Assembly (NCBI GenBank): GCA_900546355.1
Contig: URCM01000003.1
Span: forward strand, 1 to 64,000
Direction of reading: 5' to 3'
From: an uncultured Bacteroides sp.
Lineage (GTDB): Bacteria > Bacteroidota > Bacteroidia > Bacteroidales > Bacteroidaceae
Length of the DNA stretch: 64,000 bases
The translations under genes were made by a program, and so were the position numbers. The notes below the pieces were generated by a model. That model saw only the letters and a list, made by a program, of their open reading frames with translations. It searched no databases and was not told where the DNA came from. This document shows positions 35,671-45,603 of the stretch, in pieces (position 1 is the first letter of the stretch; each line of letters starts with the position of its first letter).

Positions 35671-38600
35671 TCATAGTTTGATTAACTCGGCGATACTTTG
35701 GCGGGTTTGGCGTATCTTTTGGTTTACTTCCTTACTGTATTGTACATTTTCGTTTTTAAATAGATTCTTGTATTTACACTTGCTGATTTTAAATTTGAGG
35801 TCGCCATCGTTGCCTGTGATATTTATTCCGAAATCTATCGGGATGGGTGACTTTAGCATATCAATGTGGTAATTGTAATTCATGTCTATCCCGTGGGTGC
35901 CTCCTATGATAGCTTTGTATCGGTCCCATTCGACAGCAAATGGGATGACTTCGATTTTTCCGTTGTTCATTACGATGTTGGCTTCCAGTTGGTTGATGAC
36001 TTTGTTCGTTCTGTCTTTGAATCGGAATCGTTTGGCTATTTCATTAAAAGTCTTGTTGTCTAAAACTACTAATTTCTGTCCCTTGAAGGTACAGATAGCC
36101 TTGGTTGAGGCTAAGACTGGCAACATTTGGTTGTCCAGTTGGGTAAAGGCGGTGACATGGCAATCAGCCAGTCCATCCATTGATTTGGTTAAAGGGAGCA
36201 TCGTGCCTATGGTAGGGATGACTTTATGGATTTGCGCTACCAGAATATCTTCCAGGTTGATATCGAAAACAGTTTTTATGTTATCTTTTTGATGACTGTC
36301 GTAGAGCAGATGGATGGCTGTTTTGCCTAAATTTGTTCTGGTAGAGAAATCGGCTAAAGCCTTTTGCTCTTTTAGTGTGATGTTTCCCTTGATTTGTTGC
36401 AGGCTCATTTCTTTGTAATTGCTTTCATCGATATCGAAAAGGATATTCAGTGAAAGGTTTTTCGGCAGATAGATGCTGCGGTCGGTAATGGTGGTTTCTT
36501 TTTTAATGGATTGTATTTTTTGTTCAAAATTATCGATGGTGAGGTCTTGTATGTTTCTTGTTTCTTTCTTTTGGTTGTTTGCTTTCCCGTATAGAAACGT
36601 TTGGTAGAGTTCGTCATAGTCGATATATTGCGCGGACATTTGCAACGAACCTTCCAGTTCTTTTGTTTGGGAGTCGGCAGCCAATGAACCGGATAAGAGA
36701 CAATCCGATTTTCCGGCTTGTATTTCGAAGCGGTTTAATGAAAATTGGTCATTTTGAAAATGCAGGAATCCTTTGGGTATATTTATTTTCAGCGGGAATA
36801 AAGCTGTATAGACCTGTGAATTTTTCAGTTCGATGATTCCTTTGATGTCCCATGTCCTGCCTTGATGAGATGAGGGCCTGAATTCAGCTATGAAATTGCT
36901 GTTTCTCAATATAGCGGCATGTTGTTGTCCCGTATCTACATATCTGAGCATATCGGCCTTTACGACCAAGGCCCTTTCTTCTTTCAGCGGGTTGGAGGGT
37001 GAAGCCTTGCTTCCGGCATGTATTTCGATGTTATTTCCCGCTATCCATTGTTTTTGGTTTGTTTGGGCACGTAGGTTGCTACATTCGGCATGGGCGGTAA
37101 TGGGTTGTATCGCTTCTTTGTTTGGAGTCAGGGTCGTATTGGTGCGTATGTGGAGTTGCGACAGATTGAGGTTTGTCGCTTGCTTATAGACTACGTGAAG
37201 CGTGTCGATGTCAATAATGCCATTAAGAATTTCGTTTTCTTTAATGAAATCACTTTTGTTTTTTTGGTTGCCTATATGGATATTGACGTTTTTCGTATAT
37301 AAATTTAGTTTTTCTTTTTCATTAATGGCTGAAATGTTGTCTGCCTGGAAATCGCCTTGGATTTTAATTTGTTGGAATTTTTGTTTCAATACATCGTCCC
37401 ATAAGAAGGCGCAAGCCATATCCATCTTGACTTTCCCTTCCATTTGGGTGGTATTTTCAGGCAAGAATTCTTTGCTGAATCGGTTGAAGTCTAAATTCCC
37501 TAAGATGTCGGCTGCAATGTAAGGATTGGTTAAGAGGTTGGAAATCATGCACCTCATATTGATTTTACTGCCTAATCCTTCAGCATTTAGATTGTCTATG
37601 GCAAGGAAAGAAGAATCCGGTTTGTCCTGCAGGTGATTGAAATTAAGATTCAGGCTTAATTTATCAATTCCGTAAGGCATATCCTTTCGGATTAAAGAGC
37701 CGTTTTGTATAAATCCGCTTATCTGAATGTCAGGCAAAGTGTCTCCTCTGGTCGCTCCTTCGATGCTGCCTTCCAACGCTACTTTACCGTTAATCTTATA
37801 ATCTTTGCATTGTGAGATAGATTTTTCGGGGATAAATTCGATTAAGTCTTTCAGGTCGGCTGCTAATAACTTGAAACGGAGGTCTACGTCAGGAGCTTTT
37901 CCTTTTTCTGTCTGATGGATTGTGCCGTTCAGCGAGAAAGGGAAATCATTGACCATTAGTCTGGCGTCATTCAGCGTGATGGATTTGAATTTATTGACAG
38001 CGTTACAATGAGAAGTTAATGTAAGCGATATGTTTTTGTTGGGGATAAATGCCTTGTTGTCCGAATAGATTTGGGGGATTTGCACAGTCAGGTCGAATTC
38101 CTTGTCGGGCATACCCAATTCGCCTTTGGCTTCCGCATAGGCTTGTGAGACTTTCCATGTAGTCCCTTTTTTAGTCAGATAAGACAAGCTGCCTTCGTAT
38201 ACTTTTATTTTATTTACTTGCAGGTGTACTTTTTGTTTACCCTTGTTCGGTTTTTTTTTGACTATAGGCAACATCTTTTTTCCGCCTATACAGTGAATAT
38301 GGGGCTGGTATATTTGTATATTGTTGATGCTTAGTTCTCTGTTTGTTAAGAACTGGGTGAATTGTATGCTGCCGGTCGCTTTCTTGAATGTACCAGACAG
38401 AACATATTTTATGGAATCGTTTGGAGTGTGTGCCGGTAATTTGACTTTTCCTTCTTTTACAGCGATAGAGATGGTAGGCCATGTATCCCAATAGCTAAGT
38501 TCGATTGATTGACAATCAAACAAGATATTGGTCTGTTCGTTAACCTCTTGTTTTATCAAGTTTGTCAGCTTTTCAGGTGTCAGGTAGAATGTTTTCGCTA

Positions 38601-38682
38601 CTACAAATGCAATAACGGATAATAAACCGAGACCCAATATGACGGTTAAGATGGAGATGAGTGTAACTTTTAAATATTTCAT
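35671..38682 (-). CDS. AsmA-like family protein
   Basis: A 1003-residue protein with one N-terminal membrane helix (VTLISILTVILGLGLLSVIAFVVA) followed by a very long beta-rich periplasmic region. The N-terminal FYLTPEKLTNLIKQEVNEQT and the C-terminal repeats of short beta segments (NGKIEVIPFAVEWDRYKAIIGGTHGIDMNYNYHIDMLKSP) match AsmA/TamB-like proteins, now thought to carry phospholipids between membranes. Length is typical for Bacteroidota versions. It stands alone on the minus strand. Confidence 0.85.
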   Translation of the reverse strand: MKYLKVTLISILTVILGLGLLSVIAFVVAKTFYLTPEKLTNLIKQEVNEQTNILFDCQSIELSYWDTWPTISIAVKEGKVKLPAHTPNDSIKYVLSGTFKKATGSIQFTQFLTNRELSINNIQIYQPHIHCIGGKKMLPIVKKKPNKGKQKVHLQVNKIKVYEGSLSYLTKKGTTWKVSQAYAEAKGELGMPDKEFDLTVQIPQIYSDNKAFIPNKNISLTLTSHCNAVNKFKSITLNDARLMVNDFPFSLNGTIHQTEKGKAPDVDLRFKLLAADLKDLIEFIPEKSISQCKDYKINGKVALEGSIEGATRGDTLPDIQISGFIQNGSLIRKDMPYGIDKLSLNLNFNHLQDKPDSSFLAIDNLNAEGLGSKINMRCMISNLLTNPYIAADILGNLDFNRFSKEFLPENTTQMEGKVKMDMACAFLWDDVLKQKFQQIKIQGDFQADNISAINEKEKLNLYTKNVNIHIGNQKNKSDFIKENEILNGIIDIDTLHVVYKQATNLNLSQLHIRTNTTLTPNKEAIQPITAHAECSNLRAQTNQKQWIAGNNIEIHAGSKASPSNPLKEERALVVKADMLRYVDTGQQHAAILRNSNFIAEFRPSSHQGRTWDIKGIIELKNSQVYTALFPLKINIPKGFLHFQNDQFSLNRFEIQAGKSDCLLSGSLAADSQTKELEGSLQMSAQYIDYDELYQTFLYGKANNQKKETRNIQDLTIDNFEQKIQSIKKETTITDRSIYLPKNLSLNILFDIDESNYKEMSLQQIKGNITLKEQKALADFSTRTNLGKTAIHLLYDSHQKDNIKTVFDINLEDILVAQIHKVIPTIGTMLPLTKSMDGLADCHVTAFTQLDNQMLPVLASTKAICTFKGQKLVVLDNKTFNEIAKRFRFKDRTNKVINQLEANIVMNNGKIEVIPFAVEWDRYKAIIGGTHGIDMNYNYHIDMLKSPIPIDFGINITGNDGDLKFKISKCKYKNLFKNENVQYSKEVNQKIRQTRQSIAELIKL

Positions 38683-38765
38683 AGCTTACGGCGGGTTAAG
38701 ATGTTTGTTTTTATTGCAGGCACTTGTTGGTTTTCACTTTGTTGTAACTCCATGCAAGTATTTGG

Positions 38766-38773
38766 CAAAAATA
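38766..38773 (-). promoter_or_regulatory. Possible -7 box of asmA-like gene
   Basis: Minus-strand TATTTTTG lies about 85 bp upstream of the asmA-like start. The -33 box is not clear. Confidence 0.35.
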
Positions 38774-38927
38774 ATCATTTTTTTTGTATATGTAGCGATT
38801 CCACCGTTTTTATGCCATGCGTATTTGTACTTTTTTATTAAGAGTCTGTAATATGCAATCGGCACAGACATAAACCGGTTATGTCCGTGCCGATTGTTAG
38901 ATTGGTACCTGTTGTATGGAACGTCCT

Positions 38928-39776
38928 TTATTTGCTTCTTTCTTCTATCACGCAGTTGGCTGGAGCTTTGATATTCTCATCCAGTGTGATGGAACCGATG
39001 CTGTCCGCTATGATACGGCCTGATGTCGGGTTTTTGATGTTGGTAATTGCGCCGCGGATATCAGCGTTCAGGGTGCTGTATTCAAAAGCACGGTCGCATG
39101 AGGGATCGAAGGTACAATTCTCCAGCACTAAATCCTCGGCGTAACAAAGCGGTTGTTCGCCTGAGATGTGGCAATTTACCAAGCGCAGGTTTTTCGAGTG
39201 CCAGCCTAAGTATTCACCATTCAGTTCCGAATCATAGATAGTAACGTTTTCCACTTCCCAGAAAGCGTCTTTGGTGGTAATCTTGGCATTGTGTATTTCT
39301 ACGTTCTTCACATATTGGAATACATATTTGCTATCGCTTTCCAGTCCGTCTACATAAATATCATTGCTGAACATGAACGGATAAGTTCCGTCGTGCAGTT
39401 TAAGGTTTTTCACACGGATTCGGTTGCAACGCCAGAACACTTCGTCGGCATCGTTCATTTGTACGTTTTCTATATCGATGTCGTTCATCTCGCGAAACAT
39501 CTTCGGAGCATCAATGACAGTATCTTTCATTGTCAGATGGTCGGAATACCACAAAGCGGAACGTCCGCCTACGGCAAAATAGCAATGATCGATAGTAAAG
39601 CCGTGTACGTGCCAGAAAGGATAATTCCCTTCAAACCGGCAATTGGTGGCTATGATGTTGCTGCATTCCTTGATGCCTGATTCTCCTTCGCGGATAATTA
39701 CGTTATCCAGATGGAGGTCGTGTGAAGCGAACAAGGGGCGTTCGCCTCCGAATTCTTTGTCTTTAATCAGTTGCAT
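38928..39776 (-). CDS. DUF3737 family protein (right-handed beta-helix)
   Basis: A 282-residue cytosolic protein made of short repeated beta rungs (for example LHLDNVIIREGESGIKECSN, IIATNCRFEGNYPFWHVHGF), as expected for a parallel beta-helix. The opening MQLIKDKEFGGERPLFA is characteristic of DUF3737. No signal peptide and no known enzymatic residues. The function of this family is not established. It is transcribed divergently from the decayed fatty-acid-type locus. Confidence 0.85.
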   Translation of the reverse strand: MQLIKDKEFGGERPLFASHDLHLDNVIIREGESGIKECSNIIATNCRFEGNYPFWHVHGFTIDHCYFAVGGRSALWYSDHLTMKDTVIDAPKMFREMNDIDIENVQMNDADEVFWRCNRIRVKNLKLHDGTYPFMFSNDIYVDGLESDSKYVFQYVKNVEIHNAKITTKDAFWEVENVTIYDSELNGEYLGWHSKNLRLVNCHISGEQPLCYAEDLVLENCTFDPSCDRAFEYSTLNADIRGAITNIKNPTSGRIIADSIGSITLDENIKAPANCVIEERSK

Positions 39777-39812
39777 AGTATATTTCTTGTTTTAGCGTTA
39801 TTTTCTACGGTG

Positions 39813-39842
39813 CAAAAATAAACAATTCTCTGGATAATTGTT
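39813..39842 (-). promoter_or_regulatory. Promoter and possible operator of DUF3737 gene
   Basis: Minus-strand TATTTTTG at 39813-39820 fits the -7 box, about 37 bp before the start. Immediately upstream lies an inverted repeat, AACAATT (39821-39827) and AATTGTT (39836-39842), in the spacer region, a good place for a dimeric regulator. Confidence 0.45.
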
Positions 39843-39986
39843 GTAAATGAATTACAGATGATGTTACCTTGATTACAGATAGGTGCGTTTGTCGATGCAG
39901 CTATATTCGTTGCTCAAGTCAAATGATTGGCAATGGGTATGAATGTAGTTGCAGTTATGTCGAATGCCTATTGGAATGGCTGAGCC

Positions 39987-40712
39987 ATGCCTTTTGCCCC
40001 TGCGTTTATAGAATTTGCCATACGGAACGGGCTTCAGGATTGCGTGGTGTGCGGAGGGGCTCAGGAAGCCAATCTGTATAGTGTTGCTGCTTTCGATGGC
40101 ATTCAGTCGTTTTCGGTTTGTGAAGACGCGCCAGAGAAAGCAAGCCGCCCATTCGACCGGGACCGTGACGGATTGGTTCCGGGTGGAGGAGCTGCTACAT
40201 TGATAGTGGAAAGTTATGAGCATGCCGTAAAACGTGGCGCTCCGATTCTTGCCGAGATAGTCAGTTGGGGCTTTTCGGGAAATGGAAGTCATATTTCTAC
40301 CCCCAATATAGAAGGGCCTGCACGTTCACTGGAGCTTTGCCTGAAGAATGGCAATGTACAGCCGGAACAGATTGGTTATATCAATGCGCACGCAACTTCT
40401 ACCCGTATCGGTGATGCGCGCGAGGCCCAAGCGATAGCACAAGTATTCGGCGGGTTATCTGTTCCGGTGACTTCAACCAAAAGCCAGACCGGACACGAGA
40501 TGTGGATGGCGGGAGCCAGCGAACTGATTTATTCCATTCTGATGATGAAGAACGGCTTCATAGCCGGGAATATCAATTTCGAACATCCCGATGAAGATAC
40601 GGCTTGCATTCATGTATTGCCCGAAACCCAAGAAATACATTTCGATATGTTTTTGTCTAACTCATTCGGATTTGGAGGAACGAACTCTACATTGATTGTG
40701 AAGGATTTGTAA
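39987..40712 (+). pseudogene. Beta-ketoacyl-ACP synthase, N-terminal part deleted
   Basis: The open frame encodes 241 residues matching the C-terminal 55-60 percent of a FabF-type ketosynthase. Both active-site histidines are present (INAHATST and SQTGHEMWMAGA), as are GLVPGGGAATLI and the terminal NSFGFGGTNSTL. The N-terminal domain with the catalytic Cys is missing; homology begins near 40010 and the sequence just upstream is unrelated. It therefore cannot condense acyl chains by itself. Downstream are ACP and two dehydratases, so the intact ancestor would have been the elongating ketosynthase of an aryl-polyene-type locus. Confidence 0.8.
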
Positions 40713-40743
40713 TTAGAAGAACAATAAATAAAAACATTTTACT

Positions 40744-40992
40744 ATGACACGTAATGAAATTATAGAAAAAGTCAACGCTTTGTTGGCTGAAGAGTTTGAG
40801 GTAGACGCCGAAGCTTTTACTCCGAATGCCAATGTAAAGGATACGCTTTCACTGGACAGCTTGAGCCTGGTGGATCTGGTAGCGCTTATCCAGCAAAATT
40901 ATAAAGTGAAAATACCGGTAACCGACTTGAGAACCATCGTGACATTTAATGATTTGTACGATTATATCGAGTCTCACCAGCCATCCGCATGA
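40744..40992 (+). CDS. Acyl carrier protein
   Basis: An 82-residue acyl carrier protein. The attachment motif LDSLSLVDLVALI gives the phosphopantetheine Ser at about residue 39. It follows the ketosynthase remnant by 31 bp and overlaps the next start (ATGA). It should carry the growing acyl chain of the type II fatty-acid-like pathway encoded around it. Confidence 0.9.
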   Translation: MTRNEIIEKVNALLAEEFEVDAEAFTPNANVKDTLSLDSLSLVDLVALIQQNYKVKIPVTDLRTIVTFNDLYDYIESHQPSA

Positions 40993-41408
40993 TATCGTTT
41001 GAAATAACAAGGCTGATACCTCAAAGAGAACCGATATTGATGGTAGACCGTTTGGAAAGGGTGGAAGGCGATAGTGCCGGAACCCTTTTCTGCATACGGG
41101 AGGATAATTTCTTCTTGGAAGCAGACGGAAGGTTGGCGGAAATAGGGGTAATAGAACACATTGCCCAGTCGGCTTCGGCTTTATTCGGATATAAGGCGGC
41201 TTTGGCAGGAGTTTCGGAGCCGGAGGTACGATATATCGGAGAGGTAAAGAAGTTCCGGTGTTACCGTTGTCCGGCAGTGGGAGAAACCTTGCATACCGTA
41301 ATAACGGTTGAAATGGAAGTGGAAGGCATCACGTTGGTGCATGGAGAAACCCGGGTAGGGAGCGAACTTATAGCGGAAACGCAAATGAAATTGTCAGATA
41401 AAACATAG
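40989..41408 (+). CDS. FabZ-like hotdog dehydratase
   Basis: A 139-residue hotdog-fold protein. The opening LIPQREPILMVDRLERVEGD and the segment LAEIGVIEHIAQSASALFGYKAAL are typical of 3-hydroxyacyl-ACP dehydratases of the FabZ/ApeI group, with the helix carrying the acidic residue in IEHIAQ. Translational coupling with the ACP gene supports a role in chain dehydration. Intact length. Confidence 0.8.
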   Translation: MISFEITRLIPQREPILMVDRLERVEGDSAGTLFCIREDNFFLEADGRLAEIGVIEHIAQSASALFGYKAALAGVSEPEVRYIGEVKKFRCYRCPAVGETLHTVITVEMEVEGITLVHGETRVGSELIAETQMKLSDKT

Positions 41409-41414
41409 CGTGAT

Positions 41415-41807
41415 ATGCGGTTAAGAGGTACATATTATAAGGAGTGGAGTGCCCACTATGGAGGGGACGAAGCCTCGTTTCATGTTGAGCTGTTGCCCGG
41501 ATGCGATGTGTATCGGGGGCATTTCCCCGCTCGTCCGATTTGTCCGGGCGTATGCCATATAGGGATGCTGAAAGAATGTATGGAGGAAGCGGTCGGCGTA
41601 AAGTTGGCTATCGATACCATCAAGCAATGCCGGATGACGGCGGTAGCTTCTCCTGAATTTTGTTCTGAACTGGACATCCGTATGCATATCCAATGCTTAG
41701 GCGAGTCACGTTGGGCGGTGCAAGCCCGATTGTATGATACCGAACGTACCTATATGGAGTACAAGGGAGAGATGAAACGGAAGGATGAGAAGGTATCGGA
41801 GTCATGA
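41415..41807 (+). CDS. Second hotdog dehydratase (ApeI/FabZ-like)
   Basis: A 130-residue hotdog protein. HFPARPICPGVCHIGMLKE is the FabZ-type active-site motif (H-F-P ... P-G-V). Two dehydratases in a row are usual in aryl-polyene and related loci. The stop overlaps the FAD oxidoreductase start (ATGA). Confidence 0.8.
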   Translation: MRLRGTYYKEWSAHYGGDEASFHVELLPGCDVYRGHFPARPICPGVCHIGMLKECMEEAVGVKLAIDTIKQCRMTAVASPEFCSELDIRMHIQCLGESRWAVQARLYDTERTYMEYKGEMKRKDEKVSES

Positions 41808-42760
41808 AGTATGATGTAATTGTGATAGGTGGCGGACTTGGCGGGCTGGAATGCGGATATATTTTGGCTCGTGCCGGGAAATCGGTGTTGGTATTGGAAC
41901 AGGGAAGGCAGACGGGAGGATGTCTTCAGAGTTATCGGAGGAATGGATTGAAGTTTGATACCGGATTTCATTATGTAGGCGGTTTGGAAAAGGGACAACC
42001 TTTGTATCGTGTATTCGAGTATTTGGGTTTGGATTCGCTTCCCTGGCACCGGATGGATGAAACATTCGACCGTATTACCGTAGCCGGACGCGAGTATGCG
42101 TTATCGCAAGGTTATGATAATTTTGCCCTTCGGTTGGCTGAAGATTTTCCGAATGAAAAAGAAGCCTTGAAGCAATACGCTTCGTTATTGAGTGAAACCG
42201 AAAGCCGTCAGTTGGACGGATTGAATCCGGAATGTCAGGAAGATGATTTTGCCTCGTCTTTATGTGAGACCAACACTTACCAATATTTATGCCAATCGTT
42301 TCGGGATACCGGTTTGATTGATGCCGTAAGCGGTGCTTCGCTTAAAATGGAGTTGCGGAAATCCTCATTACCTTTGTTTACTTTTTTACATGGCAATAGC
42401 GGATATGTCGGAAGCAGTTGGCGATTGAAGGGAAGCGGTTCCCTGTTGACCGGTGCGTTGGCAGAAGGCATCCGCAAGCAGGGAGGAGAAGTGAAGTGTC
42501 GTGCCGGGGCGGAAGAATTGATAGGAGAAAGGCATCGTATTGTCCGTGTCCGTTGTACAGACGGTAATACATACGAGGGTGATGTTTTCATCGGAGCCAT
42601 TCATCCCGCTTTGGTATGCCGGATGATAAAGCAAGACGGGTTGCTGAAGCCAGCTTACCGGAACCGTATTTTCAGACAAACGAACACGTTTGGCGTGTTT
42701 ACCGTTTCGTTGGTGTTGAAACCTGATGAGCTCCGGTATTTTAATTACAACCGTTATGTG
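41804..42760 (+). pseudogene. FAD oxidoreductase (phytoene desaturase-like), C-terminus lost
   Basis: The N-terminus carries a complete Rossmann dinucleotide-binding motif, VIVIGGGLGGLECGYILARA, and TGFHYVGG as in phytoene desaturase-like and all-trans-retinol saturase-like enzymes. Family members have around 490-500 residues, but this frame ends at 328, and its last 10 residues are read from foreign sequence. Near 42756 the reading frame joins the last codons of a FabG-like reductase. The C-terminal FAD and substrate region is gone, so the protein is very likely inactive. Confidence 0.75.
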
Positions 42761-42824
42761 TACTCCCGAAGCCGGATACATTACCGGTGAGGTTGTATCA
42801 ATAAATGGAGGGCTTTATACCTGA
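42756..42824 (+). pseudogene. C-terminal remnant of 3-oxoacyl-ACP reductase (FabG-like)
   Basis: A frame of 22 codons reads MCTPEAGYITGEVVSINGGL then YT and stop, which is the standard C-terminus of a FabG-type short-chain reductase. It directly abuts the truncated FAD oxidoreductase, so a deletion fused the two genes and removed most of the reductase. Confidence 0.75.
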
Positions 42825-42853
42825 TTTTCGGCTCATGTTATCATTTAATAGGT

Positions 42854-43840
42854 ATGGAAAAGGGAAATGTAAAATCCACTTATAAGTCGAATGATACGGA
42901 GGAGTGGCTTGACAAGGTCTGGACACGCCCTATCGGTTATCGTTGGGCGTTGTTGTTTGAACGCTTCAATGTGCATCCGAATACCGTGACCGTCTTATCG
43001 ATGCTCATAGGTGCGGGGTCGGCTTTCTTTTTCGCTCATGGCTCGTATCGGACAGAAGGTACAGAAGGGTTGTTGTTTAATCTGATTGCTGTCCTATTGT
43101 TGGCGTGGGCTAATTTTTATGATAGTGCAGACGGGCAGCTGGCCCGGATGACAGGGAAAAAGACCCCCTTAGGACGTATACTTGACGGGGCTGCCAGCGA
43201 GGTATGGTTTATACCTATTTATTTGGCATTGGTATATCGGTTTTATGTGCACCATGCGTCCGAATTTCAATGGTTAGGCATTGAAGATACTTCCCGGAAT
43301 GCGTGGATAGCGACCGGGGTGTTGCTGATAGTGGTACTGTATTCGGGTTTCGGATGCCATAGCCGCCAGTGTGGGATTGCTGACTATTACCGTCAGGTTC
43401 ATCTTTTCTTTTTGAAAGGTACGGCGGGAAGTGAACTGGATAATTCCGCACAACAGCAGAAGGTATATGATGAAACTCCGTGGAAAGGAAATTTTTTATG
43501 GAAAATGTTTCTGAAGACCTATGTTAATTATACGGCGACACAAGAAAAACAGACACCGAATTTCCAGCGGCTCATGAGGGTGTTGCGTGAAAAATACCAT
43601 GCTACGGAAAATATACCTCAGGCGTTTCGGGACCGGTTCCGTAGTCTGTCTTTGCCTTTGATGAAATGGACAAACATCCTCACCTTCAATACACGTGCGA
43701 TTGTGCTGTATGCCGTTTGCTTATTGGATTTGCCTTGGCTTTATTTTGTATTCGAAATTGTTGTCATGTCCGGAATCTGTAGCTACATGAAGCGGAAACA
43801 TGAAGGCTTTTGTAAGGAATTGATGACAAGTATTCAGTAA
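42854..43840 (+). CDS. CDP-alcohol phosphatidyltransferase family protein
   Basis: A 328-residue membrane enzyme of the CDP-alcohol phosphotransferase family, which joins an alcohol head group to a CDP-activated lipid. The signature begins DSADGQLAR at about residue 94 and continues to GRILDGAASE. The family consensus has a fourth Asp four residues after the third; here that place is Ser, followed by Glu. Several membrane segments follow. It starts 29 bp after the FabG remnant and is full length. Head group unknown. Confidence 0.75.
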   Translation: MEKGNVKSTYKSNDTEEWLDKVWTRPIGYRWALLFERFNVHPNTVTVLSMLIGAGSAFFFAHGSYRTEGTEGLLFNLIAVLLLAWANFYDSADGQLARMTGKKTPLGRILDGAASEVWFIPIYLALVYRFYVHHASEFQWLGIEDTSRNAWIATGVLLIVVLYSGFGCHSRQCGIADYYRQVHLFFLKGTAGSELDNSAQQQKVYDETPWKGNFLWKMFLKTYVNYTATQEKQTPNFQRLMRVLREKYHATENIPQAFRDRFRSLSLPLMKWTNILTFNTRAIVLYAVCLLDLPWLYFVFEIVVMSGICSYMKRKHEGFCKELMTSIQ

Positions 43841-43853
43841 AATAATTACGGAC

Positions 43854-45371
43854 ATGAAGTTTGGAATAAGAGAGAGAATTGCCTGTTTCATGCTTGCCTT
43901 ATCAATGACAACGATTGTATACGGGCAGGTTTCACAAATTAAGGGAGTGGTGATTGACTCTATCGATGGAGGTTCTTTGCCCTACGCTTCCGTGTCGCTG
44001 GAGGGTACCGGTAAAGGTGTCATGACGGATGAAAAGGGTCGGTTTTCTCTTTCTGTTTCAGGAAAGAATGTCGTGTTGGAAGTCTCTTTTTTAGGATATG
44101 ACACCAAGAAGGTGAAGGTCAATTCAGAACAGGCACATGATTTGCACATAGCTCTTGTTCCTTCAGATATTGTGTTGAATGAGGTAGTAATCAAGCCCGG
44201 ACGTGAACATTACCGCCGGAGGGATAACCCGGCGGTGCGTTTCGTGAAACAGGTTATCGAACGGAGAAAAAGCAACGACCCGCGTAATCATGCTTATTTC
44301 AGTTATGACCAATACGAGAAAATAGTATTCGCAATGAACGAGTTCCAGCCGAAGGAGAAGAAGAATGGCAAGTTCAACTTTGTGAAGGATTTTATCGATA
44401 CCTTGGAGGTCGGTACCACTATTTTGCCCGTATCAGAGAAGGAACGGGTGGAAAAGGTTTATTACCGCAATTCGCCCCGTTCGGAGAAACGGTTGGTGAA
44501 GGGAAGCAAGTCATCGGGCGTAGACGAGATTTTCTCGCGCGATGGCATCCAGCAGTTCCTGGATGAGGCTTTTCAAGAGGTGGATATCTTCCGGAATAAC
44601 ATTTCCTTATTCCTGCAACGCTTCGTAAGTCCGCTTTCTACCATTGGTCCGGGTTTCTATAAATATTATTTGCTCGACACGCTTGATGTAGCGGGTAAGC
44701 CTTGTGTCGATTTAGGGTTTGTGCCTTTCAATTCCGAGTCGTTCGGCTTTACCGGACATTTGTATGTGGCGCTCGATTCCACTTATTTTGTAAACCGTGT
44801 GGTGCTCAATGTGGCAAAGGACATAAACCTGAACTTTGTGTCGGGCATGACGATAGAGCAGACCTTCGAGCGCACTCCCGACAATACCCGTTTGTTGACA
44901 AAGGATGACATACGGATAAATTTCAAATTGAGTGAAAAATCGAAAGGCATGTATGCCCAACGGTTGATTTTATATGAGAATCATTCTTTTCTTCCTCCTC
45001 CCGGACAAGAAGCCCGTATCTTTGAGGAAAGTGCGCCGGTTATTATCCAACAGGAAGCATATAACCGGAAGGAAGATTTTTGGGAATCCAACCGTCCGGA
45101 GCTTGCCCGGAAGAAGAATCCTAATACGGTAGAGAAATTGATGGCACGTTTTCGCTCTGTCCCTCTGTTTTATAGTAGAACAAAATTGGTTTGCGAAAAA
45201 TGGAATGGAACACAGAGACACAAAGACACAGAGCTTTATTTTTTGAGAGAACAGAGTTCACAGAGTAAAGTCTGGTTCTATGGTCTTTACCTTCTCTATA
45301 TATTTATCTCTCCGTGCCTCTGTGTTCAATATAAAGGATTAACGGATTTTTCGCAATCCATTTCTGATTGA
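43854..45371 (+). pseudogene. DUF5686/carboxypeptidase-regulatory-like protein, truncated
   Basis: An exported protein with an N-terminal carboxypeptidase D regulatory-like domain (IKGVVIDSIDGGSLPYASVSLEGTG), then the DUF5686-type middle region (DNPAVRFVKQVIERRKSNDP). Family members have about 830 residues and end in an outer-membrane barrel. Here homology stops near 45183 (VPLFYSRTK), and the last roughly 60 codons read through the dispersed CACAGAG-type repeat. The barrel half is missing. This is a third truncation within 5.4 kb. Confidence 0.7.
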
Positions 45372-45410
45372 CTATATATATCCTGTTTCCATATTATACA
45401 GCTGTGAATT

Positions 45411-45538
45411 TAGGAACTGTTTTTATATTTCTACAAAAGGTTTCTTCTCGTCTTGACGTTTCCGTTTTCATGTGTGCTTTGGCGATTTTTTTGATTCTTT
45501 CCGTTTCTGTTCTTCGTCAGATAGCCCGCTATCCTCCT
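45411..45538. repeat. IS-like direct repeat, left copy
   Basis: About 128 bp resembling 47811-47936 in the same orientation, including GAxGTGxTTTGGCGATTTTTT-like and TCTTCGTCAGATAGCCCGCT segments. The copy is diverged and lacks a visible second terminal repeat. With the right copy it brackets the ABC exporter and S24/S26 peptidase genes. Confidence 0.6.
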
Positions 45539-45603
45539 TATAGTTTGGATTGCCGTAATAATCCCGATATCCAGAAGAGTGGTGTCGTTTGTTTTTCTGG
45601 TTT

